DNA of 44,675 nt from Ectothiorhodospiraceae bacterium (GTDB taxonomy: Bacteria > Pseudomonadota > Gammaproteobacteria > Nitrococcales > Aquisalimonadaceae), in NCBI GenBank assembly GCA_003565775.1, contig PXAT01000106.1, forward strand, positions 1 through 44,675, written 5' to 3'. Under the pieces are notes generated by a model, which searched no databases, was not told where the DNA came from, and saw nothing but the letters and a program-made list of their open reading frames with translations. Shown one piece after another: positions 34,698-44,675 of this stretch. A program made the translations under genes and the position numbers. The first letter of the stretch is position 1, and each line of letters starts with the position of its first letter.

Positions 34698-37268
34698 CTA
34701 TTCGCCGGTCGCTGCCCGCAACTCGCGCAGGCGATAGAGAAGTTCCAGCGCCTGTCTCGGTGTCAGCGCATCGGGGTCGGTCTCGTCCAGCAAGGTGTGT
34801 ATCGGGTCCACCGCCGTCGGCTCTCGAAACAGCGGCAACTGTCCGTCGTTGACGTCTTCGCGCCACGCCGTCCGTTCCAGTTCCGCCAGTTTGTCACGTG
34901 CGGCGCGGATCACGGCCGCCGGCACGCCGGCCAGAGAGGCCACCTGCAGGCCATAGCTCTGGTTCGCCGGGCCGTCCTTGAGTCGATGGAGGAACACGAT
35001 CCGCTCGCCATGCTCGACCGCATCCAGGTGCACATTGCGCACGGCCGGATACTGGTCGGCCAGTGCCGTCATCTCGAAGTAGTGGGTCGCAAACAGGGTG
35101 TGGGCGTGCAGCCGACCAGCAAGCCAGGCGCCACTCGCCCAGGCCAGTGACAGGCCGTCGAACGTGCTGGTGCCGCGGCCGATCTCGTCGAGCAGGACGA
35201 GGCTGTTGCGCGTGGCATTGTTCAGGATATTGGCGGTTTCGGTCATCTCCACCATGAAGGTCGAGCGCCCGCCGGCCAGATCGTCACTGGCCCCGATACG
35301 GGTAAAAATGCGATCGATCGGCCCGATCTCCGCGCTGCTGGCAGGCACGAAACTGCCGACACAGGCCATCAGTGCCACCAGTGCCACCTGCCGCATGTAG
35401 GTGGATTTGCCGCCCATGTTCGGCCCGGTGATCACCAGCATGCGACGTTTGCCGTCAAGCCTGGTGTCATTGGGCACGAACGGGTCGGCCAGTACCTGTT
35501 CGACCACCGGGTGCCGTCCGTCCCGGATGCGAATCCCGTCGCGCTCGCCGAGTTGCGGGCGGCAGTAGTCCAGTTGTCGGGCACGCTCGGCGAGAGCCGC
35601 AAGGACGTCGATGGTCGCCAGCGCTCTTGCCGACTCCTGCAGGGCAGCGAGATCCAGATTCAGGTGTTCCAGCAACTCGCCGTACAAGGCCTTTTCCCGG
35701 GCAAGCGCCCGTTCGCGGGCACTCAGTACCTTGTCCTCGAAGGCCTTGAGTTCCGGCGTGATATAGCGTTCCGCGCCTTTCAGGGTCTGCCGCCGCTGAT
35801 AGTCCTCCGGCACCCGCTCGGTCTGGCCGCGGCTGACTTCGATGTAATAGCCGTGAACCCGGTTGTAGCGCACCTTGAGCGTGCTGATACCGGTGCGTTC
35901 GCGCTCCCGGCTCTCCAGGTCCAGCAGAAACTGGTCGGCATCACGACTCAGATGGCGTAACTCATCCAGTTGTGCGTCGTATCCCTCGGCGATCATGCCG
36001 CCGTCGCGAATCAGCACCGGCGGGTTGTCGACGATGGCGCGGTCGATCAGGGCCGCGGTTTCAGGGTGTTCGCCGAGGGCTTCCCGGAGTTCGATCAGCA
36101 GCGGCGCATCAAGGCCGGTGCAGAGTCCGTGCAGCGCCGGCAGTCGGTTCAGACAGACGCCCAGTGCCTCGAGATCCCGCGGACGAGCCGAGCGCAGGGC
36201 GATGCGCGCGAGGATGCGCTCGGCATCGCCGAGACCGCTCAGGGTCTCGCGTAGAGGAACCTCGGCACCGGCCTTCAGAATCATGTCGATGGCATCATGC
36301 CGGGCGCGGATCTGCCGCTGATTGCGCAGGGGACGCTGCAACCAGCGACGCAGCAGACGGCTGCCCATGGCAGTGCAGCTCGTATCCAGCACGGCCGCCA
36401 GCGTGTGCTCCGTGCCACCGGAAAGATTCCGTTCGATTTCAAGGTTGCGACGACTGGCGGCGTCGATGATTACCGCATCGTCATGCTGTTCGAGTTGCAG
36501 CCCACGGACATGGGGCAGGGCCGTGCGCTGCGTGTCGGTGACGTACTGCAGCAGACTGCCGGCAGCCTGCACCAGCGCGACCATGTGCTCGCAACCGAAG
36601 CCCGACAGATCACGGGTACCGAACTGCCGGTTCAGCAGTCGACGGCAGCTGTCTTCCTCGTAATGCCAGGGTGGCCGCGTGCTGACGCCGGGACGGCCGG
36701 CCAGCCAGTCGGGCGGCCGGTCACCCTCGCGCAGCAGCACCTCGGCCGGGTTCAGTCGTTCCACCTCGGCCTGGAGGTTGTCCGCACCCGCCAGCTGTTG
36801 GACCAGGAAATCGCCACTCGAGACCTCCAGCGTGGCGATGCCGACGGCGTCCTCGTTGAACACCACGGACAGGACCCGGTTGCTGGCCCGCTCGGCAAGC
36901 AGGCTGTCCTCGGTCAGCGTTCCGGGCGTGACAATGCGCGTGACCTGACGCTCCACCGGCCCCTTGGAGGTGGCCGGATCGCCGATCTGTTCGCAGATCG
37001 CCACCGATTCGCCGAGGCGGATCAGTCGTGCCAGGTAACCATCCGCCGAGTGGCAGGGCACCCCGGCCATCGGGATCGGTTCGCCGGCAGAGCTGCCCCG
37101 GGCGGTCAGTGTGATGTCCAGCAGATGCGCCGCGCGGCGCGCATCGTCGAAGAACAGCTCGTAGAAATCGCCCATGCGGTAGAACACCAGTGTCTCCGGG
37201 TGCTCTGCCTTGATCCGCAGATATTGCTGCATCATGGGCGTGTGCTGGGCGCTGGCGGACGCTGTCAT
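34698..37268 (-). CDS. mutS: DNA mismatch repair protein MutS
   Basis: An 856-residue protein that recognises mismatches. Mismatch-binding F35-Y-E37 (GDFYELF), core and clamp domains, Walker [10 protein letters not shown] near residue 616, [12 protein letters not shown] and [10 protein letters not shown] are all present. Full length (E. coli 853). The ATG at 37268 is fixed by homology. It diverges from pncC and is followed by a repeat element and fdxA. Confidence 0.97.
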   Translation of the reverse strand: MTASASAQHTPMMQQYLRIKAEHPETLVFYRMGDFYELFFDDARRAAHLLDITLTARGSSAGEPIPMAGVPCHSADGYLARLIRLGESVAICEQIGDPATSKGPVERQVTRIVTPGTLTEDSLLAERASNRVLSVVFNEDAVGIATLEVSSGDFLVQQLAGADNLQAEVERLNPAEVLLREGDRPPDWLAGRPGVSTRPPWHYEEDSCRRLLNRQFGTRDLSGFGCEHMVALVQAAGSLLQYVTDTQRTALPHVRGLQLEQHDDAVIIDAASRRNLEIERNLSGGTEHTLAAVLDTSCTAMGSRLLRRWLQRPLRNQRQIRARHDAIDMILKAGAEVPLRETLSGLGDAERILARIALRSARPRDLEALGVCLNRLPALHGLCTGLDAPLLIELREALGEHPETAALIDRAIVDNPPVLIRDGGMIAEGYDAQLDELRHLSRDADQFLLDLESRERERTGISTLKVRYNRVHGYYIEVSRGQTERVPEDYQRRQTLKGAERYITPELKAFEDKVLSARERALAREKALYGELLEHLNLDLAALQESARALATIDVLAALAERARQLDYCRPQLGERDGIRIRDGRHPVVEQVLADPFVPNDTRLDGKRRMLVITGPNMGGKSTYMRQVALVALMACVGSFVPASSAEIGPIDRIFTRIGASDDLAGGRSTFMVEMTETANILNNATRNSLVLLDEIGRGTSTFDGLSLAWASGAWLAGRLHAHTLFATHYFEMTALADQYPAVRNVHLDAVEHGERIVFLHRLKDGPANQSYGLQVASLAGVPAAVIRAARDKLAELERTAWREDVNDGQLPLFREPTAVDPIHTLLDETDPDALTPRQALELLYRLRELRAATGE

Positions 37269-37394
37269 GGAGATTCCGAGTCGATCAGAGGTTTCGCGAC
37301 ACCGCGACGGTCCGTCATGCTAGCTGATCTGTTCGCCCGTTTGTTTACCGCAAGGACCGGGTAACAGCGATCGCATCGTCATGGGGGCTGCATT

Positions 37395-37889
37395 GTGAGT
37401 AGCGAACGTCTGCAGCGGGCCAGCGAGCAACTGGGCCGTTTGCTGGAGCAGAGGAGCCTGCGCGTGATTACCGCGGAATCCTGTACCGGTGGCTGGATCA
37501 GCAAGGTGCTGACTGATATTGCCGGCAGTTCGGCCTGGGTCGAGGGTGGTTTCGTCAGTTATTCCAATCGCTGCAAGGAGCGCATGCTTGGTGTCGCACC
37601 GGCCCTGATCGCTTCTCACGGGGCGGTCAGCGAACCGGTGGTCCGGGCCATGGCCGAAGGTGCCCTGGCGCACAGCGATGCCGACCTGAGCGTCGCGGTG
37701 ACCGGCGTGGCCGGTCCCGATGGCGGCACACGGGACAAGCCGGTCGGTCTTGTCTGGTTTGGCTGGGCCGGCAAGGGCTACGCGACACACACCGCCTCCA
37801 GCCGGTTTTCCGGTGACCGGGATGCCGTTCGCCTGGCCACGGTGCTGTACGCCATTCGCGGTCTGCGTGACCTGATTGAAAATGACTGA
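37395..37889 (+). CDS. pncC: nicotinamide-nucleotide amidohydrolase PncC
   Basis: A 164-residue enzyme (the CinA C-terminal domain alone) that deamidates NMN to nicotinate mononucleotide in NAD recycling. AESCTGGWISKVLTDIAGSS, GGFVSYSN and VTGVAGPDGGT are the family motifs. The start is a GTG with a G-rich stretch upstream. It precedes thpR and recA, matching the Pseudomonas pncC-recA-recX order with thpR inserted. Divergent from mutS. Confidence 0.93.
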   Translation: MSSERLQRASEQLGRLLEQRSLRVITAESCTGGWISKVLTDIAGSSAWVEGGFVSYSNRCKERMLGVAPALIASHGAVSEPVVRAMAEGALAHSDADLSVAVTGVAGPDGGTRDKPVGLVWFGWAGKGYATHTASSRFSGDRDAVRLATVLYAIRGLRDLIEND

Positions 37890-38412
37890 GGGCCGACGCC
37901 TGTTCTTTGCCCTGTATCCGGATGTTGCGCACCGCCGCAGGCTGCATGCTTTCGCACGATCTTTGGGGCCCGGGCGGCCAACGCCGATCGATAACGTGCA
38001 TCTGACCCTGTTTTTCCTCGGGCATTGCGACCCGGAGGCCGAGCAGCGGGCCCAAGCCTGCGCCGGGGCACTGACGGCAGGCCCGTTGCGAGTCCGGACC
38101 GGGCGGCTGGAGCACTGGCCCGGCGCGCGCGCCGTTGTGGTGCTGGTGGACGATATCGATGGGCGCCTCGCGAGCTTGCATCAGACTCTGTCGCGGAAAC
38201 TGGTGGACGCCGGCTTTCCGAGCGACCCGCGTCCGTGGCGCCCGCATCTGACTCTGTTGCGGAACGTCACGGCAGTCGGTTTGCCGCCGGCACCGGATTC
38301 CATGTTGCTGTCTTTCGACCGGCTGTTTCTGTTCCGGTCGGAGCCGGCCGGGAGGGGCTCCGTCTACCGGCCGCTGCGCGATTGGCCATTGCACGAGGCG
38401 GCGAACGACTGA
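37882..38412 (+). CDS. thpR: RNA 2',3'-cyclic phosphodiesterase ThpR (LigT-like)
   Basis: A 176-residue 2H phosphodiesterase/2'-5' RNA ligase-family protein acting on RNA ends. The two HxTx motifs are HLTLFFLG and HLTLLRNV. The ATG at 37882 lies inside the last codons of pncC (8-base overlap), implying translational coupling; a TTG two codons earlier is an alternative. It sits between pncC and recA. Confidence 0.9.
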   Translation: MTEGRRLFFALYPDVAHRRRLHAFARSLGPGRPTPIDNVHLTLFFLGHCDPEAEQRAQACAGALTAGPLRVRTGRLEHWPGARAVVVLVDDIDGRLASLHQTLSRKLVDAGFPSDPRPWRPHLTLLRNVTAVGLPPAPDSMLLSFDRLFLFRSEPAGRGSVYRPLRDWPLHEAAND

Positions 38413-38528
38413 ATCGGGGGTGTGGGGCGGGCCGCCGGTATGGGATACTGCGCGCTCGTGGCGGTCGCCGCCCAGGGACGGGTGAGTGACCGCTGCTGCA
38501 TGCCAGTCACAGCAGAAGAGGCACGAGA

Positions 38529-39563
38529 ATGGATGACAATCGCAAGAAGGCTCTTGGCGCCGCCCTCAGCCAGATCGAGAAACAGTTCGGCAAGGGTGCC
38601 GTCATGCGGATGGGCGATGCGCGCGCGGTCAGGGATGCAGACGCGGTCTCCACCGGCTCGCTGAGTCTCGATCTCGCCCTGGGGATCGGCGGTCTGCCGC
38701 GGGGCCGGGTGATAGAGATCTACGGGCCGGAATCGTCCGGCAAGACCACATTGACGCTACAGGTGATTGCCGAGGCGCAGAAAAAGGGCGGCACAGCCGC
38801 GTTCGTCGATGCCGAGCACGCGCTGGATCCCGACTATGCGGAGAAGCTGGGTGTCAATGTCGATGAACTCCTGGTTTCGCAACCCGATACCGGTGAGCAG
38901 GCACTGGAAATCGCCGACATGCTGGTGCGTTCGGGTGCCGTCGATGTGGTTGTTGTCGACTCGGTGGCGGCGCTGACACCGAAGGCCGAGATCGAGGGCG
39001 AGATGGGTGATTCCCATGTCGGTCTGCAGGCGCGGCTGATGTCGCAGGCGCTGCGAAAACTCACCGGCAACATCAAGCGCTCCAATACGATGGTCGTGTT
39101 CATCAACCAGATCCGGATGAAGATCGGTGTGATGTTCGGTAGCCCGGAGACCACCACCGGCGGCAACGCCCTCAAGTTCTATGCCTCGGTACGGCTTGAT
39201 ATCCGGCGGATCGGTGCCATCAAGAAGGGTGACGAGGTGGTCGGCAACGAGACTCGGGTCAAGGTGGTGAAGAACAAGATGGCACCGCCGTTCAAGCAGG
39301 CCGAGTTCGAAATTCTCTACGGCGAGGGGATTTCCCGGGAAGGCGAACTGATCGACCTGGGCGTGAAGAACGGCCTCGTCGACAAGGCCGGTGCCTGGTA
39401 CAGCTACAACGGGGACCGGATCGGTCAGGGTAAGGACAACGTGCGCCAGTTCCTCAAGGAAAACCCCGATATTACAGAGGCATTGAACACGAAACTGCGG
39501 GAGATTCTGATGCCGCCCAAGGCGCCGCGGAATGAGCCGAACGAGTCCTCCGAAACGGCCTGA
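38529..39563 (+). CDS. recA: recombinase RecA
   Basis: A 344-residue strand-exchange and SOS coprotease protein. Walker A GPESSGKT is at residues 66-73, [10 protein letters not shown] is the Walker B region, and the C-terminus is acidic. AGAGG lies seven bases before the ATG. I could not find a good LexA box in the 116 bp upstream, although recA is normally SOS-controlled. recX follows in TGATG overlap. Confidence 0.97.
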   Translation: MDDNRKKALGAALSQIEKQFGKGAVMRMGDARAVRDADAVSTGSLSLDLALGIGGLPRGRVIEIYGPESSGKTTLTLQVIAEAQKKGGTAAFVDAEHALDPDYAEKLGVNVDELLVSQPDTGEQALEIADMLVRSGAVDVVVVDSVAALTPKAEIEGEMGDSHVGLQARLMSQALRKLTGNIKRSNTMVVFINQIRMKIGVMFGSPETTTGGNALKFYASVRLDIRRIGAIKKGDEVVGNETRVKVVKNKMAPPFKQAEFEILYGEGISREGELIDLGVKNGLVDKAGAWYSYNGDRIGQGKDNVRQFLKENPDITEALNTKLREILMPPKAPRNEPNESSETA

Positions 39564-40045
39564 TGGTCTCTCCGGAAGAGTCCGATGGCGAGCCGGATCT
39601 GCACGAGGTCGAGGATCGCGCGGTCCGGCTGCTGGCGCGACGGGAACATTCCCGCCGCGAACTGGCGACCAAGCTGCGGCAGCGGGATTATCCGGTCGAA
39701 CTGATCGACGAGGCGCTGACTGCGCTTGAGCAGCGCGGTTATCTCAGTAACCAGCGTTTCGCCGAGTCTTTCGTCCGCGAGCGAATCAATCGCGGACAGG
39801 GGCCGGCACGAATCACCGCAGATCTGCGTCAGCGTGGCATTGACGACGCCACCATCCAGTTACAGCTGGAAAAGGCCGAAGTGGACTGGCTGGCGCAGGC
39901 GGCAGAGGTCCGGGCACGGCGTTTCGGTGACGAAGCGCCGGCGGATCACCGGGAATGGGGTCGGCAGGGACGCTTCCTTGCCGGCCGGGGTTTTTCTGCC
40001 GAGCAGATTTCGCGTGTGCTCGGCGACAGATGGCGCGGCGACTGA
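39563..40045 (+). CDS. recX: regulatory protein RecX
   Basis: A 160-residue helical protein that binds and limits RecA filaments. Three RecX-type helical repeats are visible ([41 protein letters not shown], and the last ending RVLGDRW). Its ATG shares a base with the recA stop, giving translational coupling and a lower level than RecA. alaS follows. Confidence 0.92.
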   Translation: MVSPEESDGEPDLHEVEDRAVRLLARREHSRRELATKLRQRDYPVELIDEALTALEQRGYLSNQRFAESFVRERINRGQGPARITADLRQRGIDDATIQLQLEKAEVDWLAQAAEVRARRFGDEAPADHREWGRQGRFLAGRGFSAEQISRVLGDRWRGD

Positions 40046-40076
40046 CCGCTGCCGCCACACGGATTCTGGATATCTT

Positions 40077-42680
40077 ATGACCAGCAGTGCCGAACTTCGC
40101 CGGGCTTTTCTCCATTATTTCCGTGACCACGGACACCGCATTGTGCCCAGCAGCCCGCTGGTGCCGGGCAACGATCCGACGCTGCTTTTTACCAATGCCG
40201 GCATGGTCCAGTTCAAGGATGTCTTTCTCGGACGTGACAAGCGCGACTACACCCGGGCCTGTTCCTCGCAGCGCTGCGTTCGCGCCGGTGGCAAGCACAA
40301 TGATCTGGAGAACGTCGGCTACACGGCACGGCACCACACCTTCTTCGAGATGCTGGGCAATTTCAGCTTTGGCGACTATTTCAAGCGCGACGCCATTCGT
40401 TATGCCTGGAGCTTTCTGACCGAAACCATTGCCCTGCCGCCGGAAAAGCTGTGGGTGACGGTCTTCGAGGAAGATGACGAGGCAGCGGCAATCTGGATCG
40501 ACGAGATCGGTGTGTCGCCCGACCGTGTCAGCCGGATCGGTGCCAGGGACAACTTCTGGGCCATGGGTGATACCGGTCCCTGCGGTCCGTGTTCGGAGAT
40601 CTTCTACGACCATGGCCCCGATGTTGCCGGCGGTCCTCCCGGGACGCCGGAAGAAGACGGCGACCGTTACATCGAGATCTGGAATCTGGTGTTCATGCAG
40701 TACGACCGGGCCGCCGACGGCACGCTGAATCCCTTGCCCAGCCCCTGTGTCGACACCGGCATGGGGCTTGAGCGCCTGGCGGCGGTGCTGCAGGGCGTGC
40801 ACAGCAATTTCGAGATCGATGTGTTTCGTCATCTGATCCAAGCGGCCGGCGAGGCCACCGGCTGTGAGGACCTCGAGAACAACTCGCTCAAGGTGATCGC
40901 CGATCACATCCGCGCCTGTGCGTTCCTGATTGTCGACGGCGTTGCCCCGTCGAACGAGGGTCGCGGCTATGTCCTGCGCCGGATTATTCGGCGGGCCGTT
41001 CGGCACGGTTACAAGCTGGGTCAGGAAAACGCCTTTTTCTACAGCCTGGTAGCGGCATTAGTTAAGGAGATGGGTGAAGCCTATCCGGAGCTCGCTGCAC
41101 AGCAGGGGCATGTCGAAACCACTCTGCGTCAGGAAGAGGAACGCTTCAGTGAAACGCTGGAGCAGGGTCTGCGCCTGCTGGAAAACGATCTCGGCGACCT
41201 CACCGGCACGGTCATCCCCGGCGAGACGGTATTCCGTTTGTATGACACCTACGGCTTCCCGGTTGACCTGACCAACGACATCGCCCGGGAGCGGGGGCTG
41301 GAGCTGGACATGGCGGGTTTCGAGACCTGCATGGAGGCGCAGCGCGAGCGTGCCCGCTCGGCCAGCCAGTTCAAGGCCGACCATACTGGCGGGGCGGTGA
41401 TTGACGCCCGCTCGCGTTTCATCGGCTATGAGCATCTCGAGGATCGTGGCAAGGTCGTGGCCCTGTTCACCGACGGCGACGAGGTCGATGCCCTGCAGCC
41501 GGGCCAGGCCGGCCTTGTCGTGCTGGATCAGACACCGTTCTATGCGGAATCGGGTGGACAGGTGGGCGACAGCGGCCATTTGCTGGCAAACGGCGTTGCC
41601 TTCCGCGTCGATGACACGCGCAAGCAGGGCGATGCGCATGGACATTTCGGCGTGCTCACGGAGGGCAGCCTGAGGCGCGGTGACACCGTGCATGCGCAGG
41701 TGGATCAGGCGCGACGCCAGGCGACGGTGCTGAACCACTCGGCGACCCATCTCCTGCACCTGGCCCTGCGTGACCTGCTCGGTCCGCATGTCGCGCAGAA
41801 AGGCTCGCTGGTGGCGCCGGATCGACTGCGCTTCGATTTCTCGCACAATAGTCCGGTGACTGCCGAGCAGATTCGTGAGCTGGATCGACGGGTGAATGCG
41901 GAAATCCGCGCCAATCATCCGACCGTGATTCGCGAAATGGCCTACGACGAAGCGATTGCCGCCGGTGCCATGGCGCTGTTCGGCGAGAAGTACGGGAACG
42001 TCGTCCGGGTCGTGACCATGGGCGAATCCACCGAGCTCTGCGGCGGCACGCACGTGAACCAGACCGGCGAAATCGGGCTCTGCAAGATCGTCGCGGAAAC
42101 CGGCGTCGCGGCAGGCGTACGGCGGATCGAGGCGTTCACCGGGGACGGTGCACTCGCGTGGATGGAGCAGCAGTCTCAGGCGCTGCTGACGGCTGCGGGT
42201 CTGCTCAAAACCACACCGGACAAATTGAACGAACGACTGGCGCAAGTGCTCGAGCGCAGTCGTGCCAGCGACCGGGAGCTGGACCGGCTTCAGCAGAAGC
42301 TGGCGGCCCAGGCTGGTGGCGATCTGGCGGATTCGGCTGTCGACGTCGACGGCGTCAAGGTCGTGGCGTCGGTGATCGACGGTGGCGATGCTCGCGGGCT
42401 GCGTGACATGGTCGACCAGCTCAAGACCCGGCTTGGCAGGGCGGCGGTGGTTCTGGCCGCGGTGGACGGTGACAAGGTGCGTCTGGTGGCCGGCGTCACC
42501 GACAACCTGACGGATCGTCTGCGCGCTGGGGATCTGGTGAATGCCGTAGCGTCGCAGATCGGCGGCAAGGGCGGTGGCCGGGCCGATATGGCGCAGGCCG
42601 GCGGCAGTCAGCCGGAAGCCCTGCCCGGCGCCATCGCGGGCGTCGCGGACTGGGTCCGTGAGCAGCTCGCCGGTCAATGA
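40077..42680 (+). CDS. alaS: alanyl-tRNA synthetase
   Basis: An 867-residue class II synthetase. The catalytic domain starts [22 protein letters not shown]. The editing domain has the zinc-type HSATHLLH and CGGTHV motifs, and the C-Ala/DHHA1 part follows ([14 protein letters not shown]). The ATG at 40077 is fixed by homology; the long upstream open frame overlaps recX and is not coding. Near E. coli length (876). Followed by lysC. Confidence 0.96.
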   Translation: MTSSAELRRAFLHYFRDHGHRIVPSSPLVPGNDPTLLFTNAGMVQFKDVFLGRDKRDYTRACSSQRCVRAGGKHNDLENVGYTARHHTFFEMLGNFSFGDYFKRDAIRYAWSFLTETIALPPEKLWVTVFEEDDEAAAIWIDEIGVSPDRVSRIGARDNFWAMGDTGPCGPCSEIFYDHGPDVAGGPPGTPEEDGDRYIEIWNLVFMQYDRAADGTLNPLPSPCVDTGMGLERLAAVLQGVHSNFEIDVFRHLIQAAGEATGCEDLENNSLKVIADHIRACAFLIVDGVAPSNEGRGYVLRRIIRRAVRHGYKLGQENAFFYSLVAALVKEMGEAYPELAAQQGHVETTLRQEEERFSETLEQGLRLLENDLGDLTGTVIPGETVFRLYDTYGFPVDLTNDIARERGLELDMAGFETCMEAQRERARSASQFKADHTGGAVIDARSRFIGYEHLEDRGKVVALFTDGDEVDALQPGQAGLVVLDQTPFYAESGGQVGDSGHLLANGVAFRVDDTRKQGDAHGHFGVLTEGSLRRGDTVHAQVDQARRQATVLNHSATHLLHLALRDLLGPHVAQKGSLVAPDRLRFDFSHNSPVTAEQIRELDRRVNAEIRANHPTVIREMAYDEAIAAGAMALFGEKYGNVVRVVTMGESTELCGGTHVNQTGEIGLCKIVAETGVAAGVRRIEAFTGDGALAWMEQQSQALLTAAGLLKTTPDKLNERLAQVLERSRASDRELDRLQQKLAAQAGGDLADSAVDVDGVKVVASVIDGGDARGLRDMVDQLKTRLGRAAVVLAAVDGDKVRLVAGVTDNLTDRLRAGDLVNAVASQIGGKGGGRADMAQAGGSQPEALPGAIAGVADWVREQLAGQ

Positions 42681-42742
42681 ATGTTTCCGGTAACAGACGG
42701 GTCGGCTGAACGACCGGCCTCCAACACGATGAATGGAATCAC

Positions 42743-43993
42743 ATGGCACTGATTGTTCAGAAGTACGGCGGCACGTCCGTCGGAACACCCGAGCGGATCG
42801 AGAAGGTGGCAGAGAAGGTCATCGCCACCCGTGATGCCGGTAATGACGTTGTGGTCGTGGTCTCCGCGATGAGCGGCGAGACCAATCGGCTGCTGGAACT
42901 GGCCGGTTCGTTGCACCCGTCGCCGCCGGCACGATTGTCCGATCTGCTGGTCTCCACCGGCGAGCAGGTGACAATTTCCCTGCTCGGTATGGCACTCGAG
43001 AATCGCGGCTGCCCGACCCGGTGTTATACCGGTGCTCAGGTGCGGATCCTGACCGACAGCGCCCACAGCAAGGCGCGTATCCAGGAAATTGATGCCAAGG
43101 TGCTGACCGAGGACATGAAGGCAGGTCGTGTTGCCGTGGTTGCCGGTTTCCAGGGCGTCGATCCGAGTGGTGCGATCACGACCCTGGGTCGAGGCGGCTC
43201 CGATACCACTGCAGTGGCTCTGGCAGCCGCACTGAAAGCCGACGAGTGCCAGATCTACACTGATGTGGACGGGGTTTACACCACCGACCCGCGGGTGGTG
43301 TCGAAGGCGCGGCGCCTGGAACGCATCACGTTCGAGGAAATGCTGGAAATGGCCAGCCTCGGCTCCAAGATCCTGCAGATTCGTGCCGTCGAGTTTGCCG
43401 GCAAGTACCACGTGCCTCTGCGCGTCCTGTCCAGTTTCGAGGACGGACCCGGCACCCTGATTACCTTCGAGGATGACACCATGGAAGAACCGCTCATCTC
43501 GGGCATTGCCTTTCACCGCGACGAAGCCAAGCTGACGGTGATCGGTGTGCCGGACAGACCCGGTATCGCCGGCGCGATTCTCGGTCCGATTTCGGATGCG
43601 AATATCGAAGTCGACATGATCGTGCAGAACATCAGCCAGTCCGGCGCCACCGACTTCACCTTCACCATTCACCGCAACGATTACGAGCAGGCGTTGAAGA
43701 TTCTCGAGAAGACCTGCAACGAACTGGGCGCTCGTGAGGTCTATGGTGATACCAAGATCGTGAAACTGTCACTGGTCGGTGTGGGCATGCGGTCGCACGC
43801 CGGCGTGGCAAGCACGATGTTCCGTTCACTGGCCGACGAAGGCATCAATATCCAGATGATTTCGACCTCCGAGATCAAGATTTCCGTGGTTATTGAAGAG
43901 AAGTACCTGGAACTGGGCGTGCGCGCATTGCACACCGCCTTCGGTCTCGATGACGACAGTTCGCAGGTGCAGGTCGAGGGCAAGGGCGCCTGA
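42743..43993 (+). CDS. lysC: aspartate kinase (class with regulatory ACT domains)
   Basis: A 416-residue aspartokinase that starts lysine, threonine and methionine synthesis. KYGGTSVG is the kinase signature, [13 protein letters not shown] follows, and two ACT domains (ALISG.. region from about residue 247, and [15 protein letters not shown]) give feedback inhibition. The ATG at 42743 is normal. An internal ATG at 43481 with GAGGA upstream probably makes a separate ~170-residue beta subunit, as in Corynebacterium and Bacillus. No lysine riboswitch is visible in the 62-bp gap to alaS. Confidence 0.95.
   Translation: MALIVQKYGGTSVGTPERIEKVAEKVIATRDAGNDVVVVVSAMSGETNRLLELAGSLHPSPPARLSDLLVSTGEQVTISLLGMALENRGCPTRCYTGAQVRILTDSAHSKARIQEIDAKVLTEDMKAGRVAVVAGFQGVDPSGAITTLGRGGSDTTAVALAAALKADECQIYTDVDGVYTTDPRVVSKARRLERITFEEMLEMASLGSKILQIRAVEFAGKYHVPLRVLSSFEDGPGTLITFEDDTMEEPLISGIAFHRDEAKLTVIGVPDRPGIAGAILGPISDANIEVDMIVQNISQSGATDFTFTIHRNDYEQALKILEKTCNELGAREVYGDTKIVKLSLVGVGMRSHAGVASTMFRSLADEGINIQMISTSEIKISVVIEEKYLELGVRALHTAFGLDDDSSQVQVEGKGA
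43469..43483 (+). promoter_or_regulatory. internal ribosome binding site and start for the LysC beta subunit
   Basis: GAGGA (43469-43473), seven bases, ATG (43481) inside lysC. The encoded piece starts [20 protein letters not shown], closely like the beta subunit start of the corynebacterial aspartokinase, and would be 170 residues long. Known in related alpha2-beta2 enzymes; not proven here. Confidence 0.6.
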
Positions 43994-44110
43994 CAAGGCG
44001 TCGAATGAGCGGAGTGCGAGAGTTGTCGTGCTCCGCTCGTGGTCTTGTTGAGATCACGCGTTGGTTACAGGAAGCCGCGACCACTGAACTCAAAAAGTCT
44101 CCGTGGTCTG

Positions 44111-44136
44111 ACAAGGACACCTCAGGATGTGAGGAG
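44111..44136 (+). promoter_or_regulatory. predicted CsrA-binding hairpin over the csrA ribosome binding site
   Basis: A perfect 5-bp stem CCTCA (44120-44124) and TGAGG (44130-44134) exposes the loop GGATG. The 3' arm is part of the csrA Shine-Dalgarno GAGGAG (44131-44136). A second CsrA-like motif, ACAAGGACA, starts at 44111, with its GGA ten bases before the first. CsrA binds GGA in hairpin loops and blocks translation, so this is a likely autorepression site. Confidence 0.65.
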
Positions 44137-44145
44137 CAGGCAACG

Positions 44146-44343
44146 ATGCTGATTTTGACCAGGCGCGTAGGCGAGACACTGATGATCGGCGACGAAATTA
44201 CCGTTACCGTGCTTGGTGTGAAAGGTAACCAGGTTCGGATCGGGGTGAATGCGCCACGGGATGTGTCCGTGCACCGCGAAGAAATCTACGACCGGATCCG
44301 CCAGGAAGGGGATACCGACGCCGAGGGCAGCGGCCAGAGCTGA
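44146..44343 (+). CDS. csrA: carbon storage regulator CsrA
   Basis: A 65-residue RNA-binding protein that represses or activates translation of many mRNAs. The N-terminus [16 protein letters not shown] and the [19 protein letters not shown] core are diagnostic. GAGGAG precedes the ATG by nine bases and lies within the predicted CsrA-binding hairpin. The order lysC-csrA-tRNA-Ser is common in gammaproteobacteria. Confidence 0.96.
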   Translation: MLILTRRVGETLMIGDEITVTVLGVKGNQVRIGVNAPRDVSVHREEIYDRIRQEGDTDAEGSGQS

Positions 44344-44353
44344 ACACCACTCC

Positions 44354-44371
44354 GGCAGGGTTTACCCTGCC
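44354..44371 (+). terminator. candidate csrA terminator hairpin
   Basis: GGCAGGG (44354-44360), loop TTTA, CCCTGCC (44365-44371), followed by a pyrimidine-rich stretch with weak T-run. A good stem, but the tail is only moderate. Confidence 0.5.
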
Positions 44372-44388
44372 GCCCCTTTCCCTTATCC
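44361..44388 (+). promoter_or_regulatory. possible promoter of tRNA-Ser, weak
   Basis: TTTACC (44361-44366), 16 bases, TTATCC (44383-44388), followed by a GC-rich stretch like stable-RNA promoters. It overlaps the hairpin after csrA. Low confidence. Confidence 0.3.
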
Positions 44389-44423
44389 TTTCGGCCCTCG
44401 GCTGGGGACAAACCCGCCGGGAT

Positions 44424-44514
44424 GGAGAGGTGGCCGAGCGGCTGAAGGCGCTCCCCTGCTAAGGGAGTATGGGTCAAAAGCCCATCGAGGGTTCGAATCC
44501 CTCCCTCTCCGCCA
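44424..44514 (+). tRNA. tRNA-Ser (anticodon GCU)
   Basis: A 91-base tRNA gene with encoded CCA. Acceptor stem GGAGAGG pairs with CCTCTCC, anticodon loop CTGCTAA with anticodon GCT at 44458-44460, long class II variable arm TGGG-TCAAAA-GCCCA, and T-loop GGTTCGAATCC. It decodes AGC/AGU. Located after csrA as in other gammaproteobacteria. Confidence 0.97.
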
Positions 44515-44517
44515 TAC

Positions 44518-44560
44518 AGACAAAAAAGGGGTGCCCAGAATGGGTACCCCTTTTTTGTCT
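44518..44560 (+). terminator. long terminator after tRNA-Ser
   Basis: Inverted repeat of 20 bases each (44518-44537 and 44541-44560; one mismatch), with loop GAA, AAAAAAGGGGT in the left arm and ACCCCTTTTTT in the right. It works in both directions. Confidence 0.92.
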
Positions 44561-44562
44561 GT

Positions 44563-44675
44563 AAAGGGAATAGCGGGGAGGGCTTCGAACCCTCGATCAA
44601 TGAATAAGCCGGGTTCGATTCCCGAGCGAAGCGAGGGAAGACGCAGGCGCAAAGCGACTGCGGCAATCCCGACCC
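44563..44675. repeat. tRNA-trailing repeat, copy C
   Basis: Third copy of the repeat seen at 1-114 and 216-329, here directly after the tRNA-Ser terminator and running to the window edge. The GGTTCGATTCCCGAGCG and GCGAGGGAAGACGCAGG blocks are conserved; the stretch between the two T-arm-like parts differs. The order terminator, short spacer, repeat is the same as at copy B. Confidence 0.75.

Noticed and set aside
38413-38528. LexA (SOS) box upstream of recA
   Set aside because: CTG/CAG pieces such as CTGC...ACAG occur, but no CTGT-N8-ACAG was found.
39726-40076. N-terminal extension of alaS
   Set aside because: Overlaps recX in another frame; AlaRS homology starts at 40077.
42681-42742. lysine riboswitch before lysC
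   Set aside because: The 62-bp gap is far too short.

Overview
The window is GC-rich chromosomal DNA from a gammaproteobacterium. Three gene orders point there: recA-recX-alaS-lysC-csrA-tRNA-Ser(GCU), mutS beside the seven-iron ferredoxin gene fdxA, and xerD-dsbC. The Pseudomonas-like S-methyl-5'-thioinosine phosphorylase next to hpt, the RhlB-type helicase, the Lpp-like lipoprotein and the Class II aspartokinase fit as well. Codon use, several TTG/GTG starts and a phasin gene suggest a purple-sulfur-bacterium-like or halophilic lineage (Chromatiales/Ectothiorhodospiraceae-like), but I cannot fix the genus.

Layout. 1-330: two copies of a ~114-bp repeat; a third copy lies after the tRNA at the right end. 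456-4472: NudL-type Nudix hydrolase, two L,D-transpeptidases, an Lpp-like lipoprotein, a small glutaredoxin-like protein and a DUF3617 protein. 4473-7530: gene-poor accessory stretch with two repeat elements, a small ORF, a DUF1622 membrane protein, a phasin and a truncated phage-type integrase next to the 5' end of dusA. 7532-20820: dusA, tatD, an acyl-CoA ligase overlapping thiD, ispG, a TPR lipoprotein, a TetR regulator, mazG with an outer-membrane protein and a lipoprotein hydrolase, acpH, rhlB, hpt and the methylthioinosine phosphorylase. 20885-28135: mfd with a DAHP synthase, then the agmatine pathway genes aguB and aguA (agmatine to putrescine) and a small secreted protein. 28356-34513: two RNA methyltransferases (RsmF-like, RlmM), a VOC protein, a slipin, xerD, dsbC, fdxA. 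34698-44514: mutS, pncC, thpR, recA, recX, alaS, lysC, csrA, tRNA-Ser.

Most genes are housekeeping: DNA repair and recombination (mutS, mfd, recA, recX, xerD), RNA modification (dusA, rsmF, rlmM), envelope maintenance and central metabolism. The most unusual content is non-coding. First, a dispersed, MITE-like inverted-repeat family has about eight full or partial copies, with 25-30 bp terminal inverted repeats beginning GGAAACGCTGA, two internal hairpin modules, and ends that often touch gene stop codons at TTAR. Second, a ~110-bp module follows the tRNA-Ser terminator and recurs twice at the left edge. Third, a GGA-loop hairpin overlaps the csrA ribosome binding site and looks like a CsrA autoregulatory site. 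Fourth, a good internal start in lysC predicts a separate aspartokinase beta subunit. I see no CRISPR array, intact transposase, prophage or rRNA gene.
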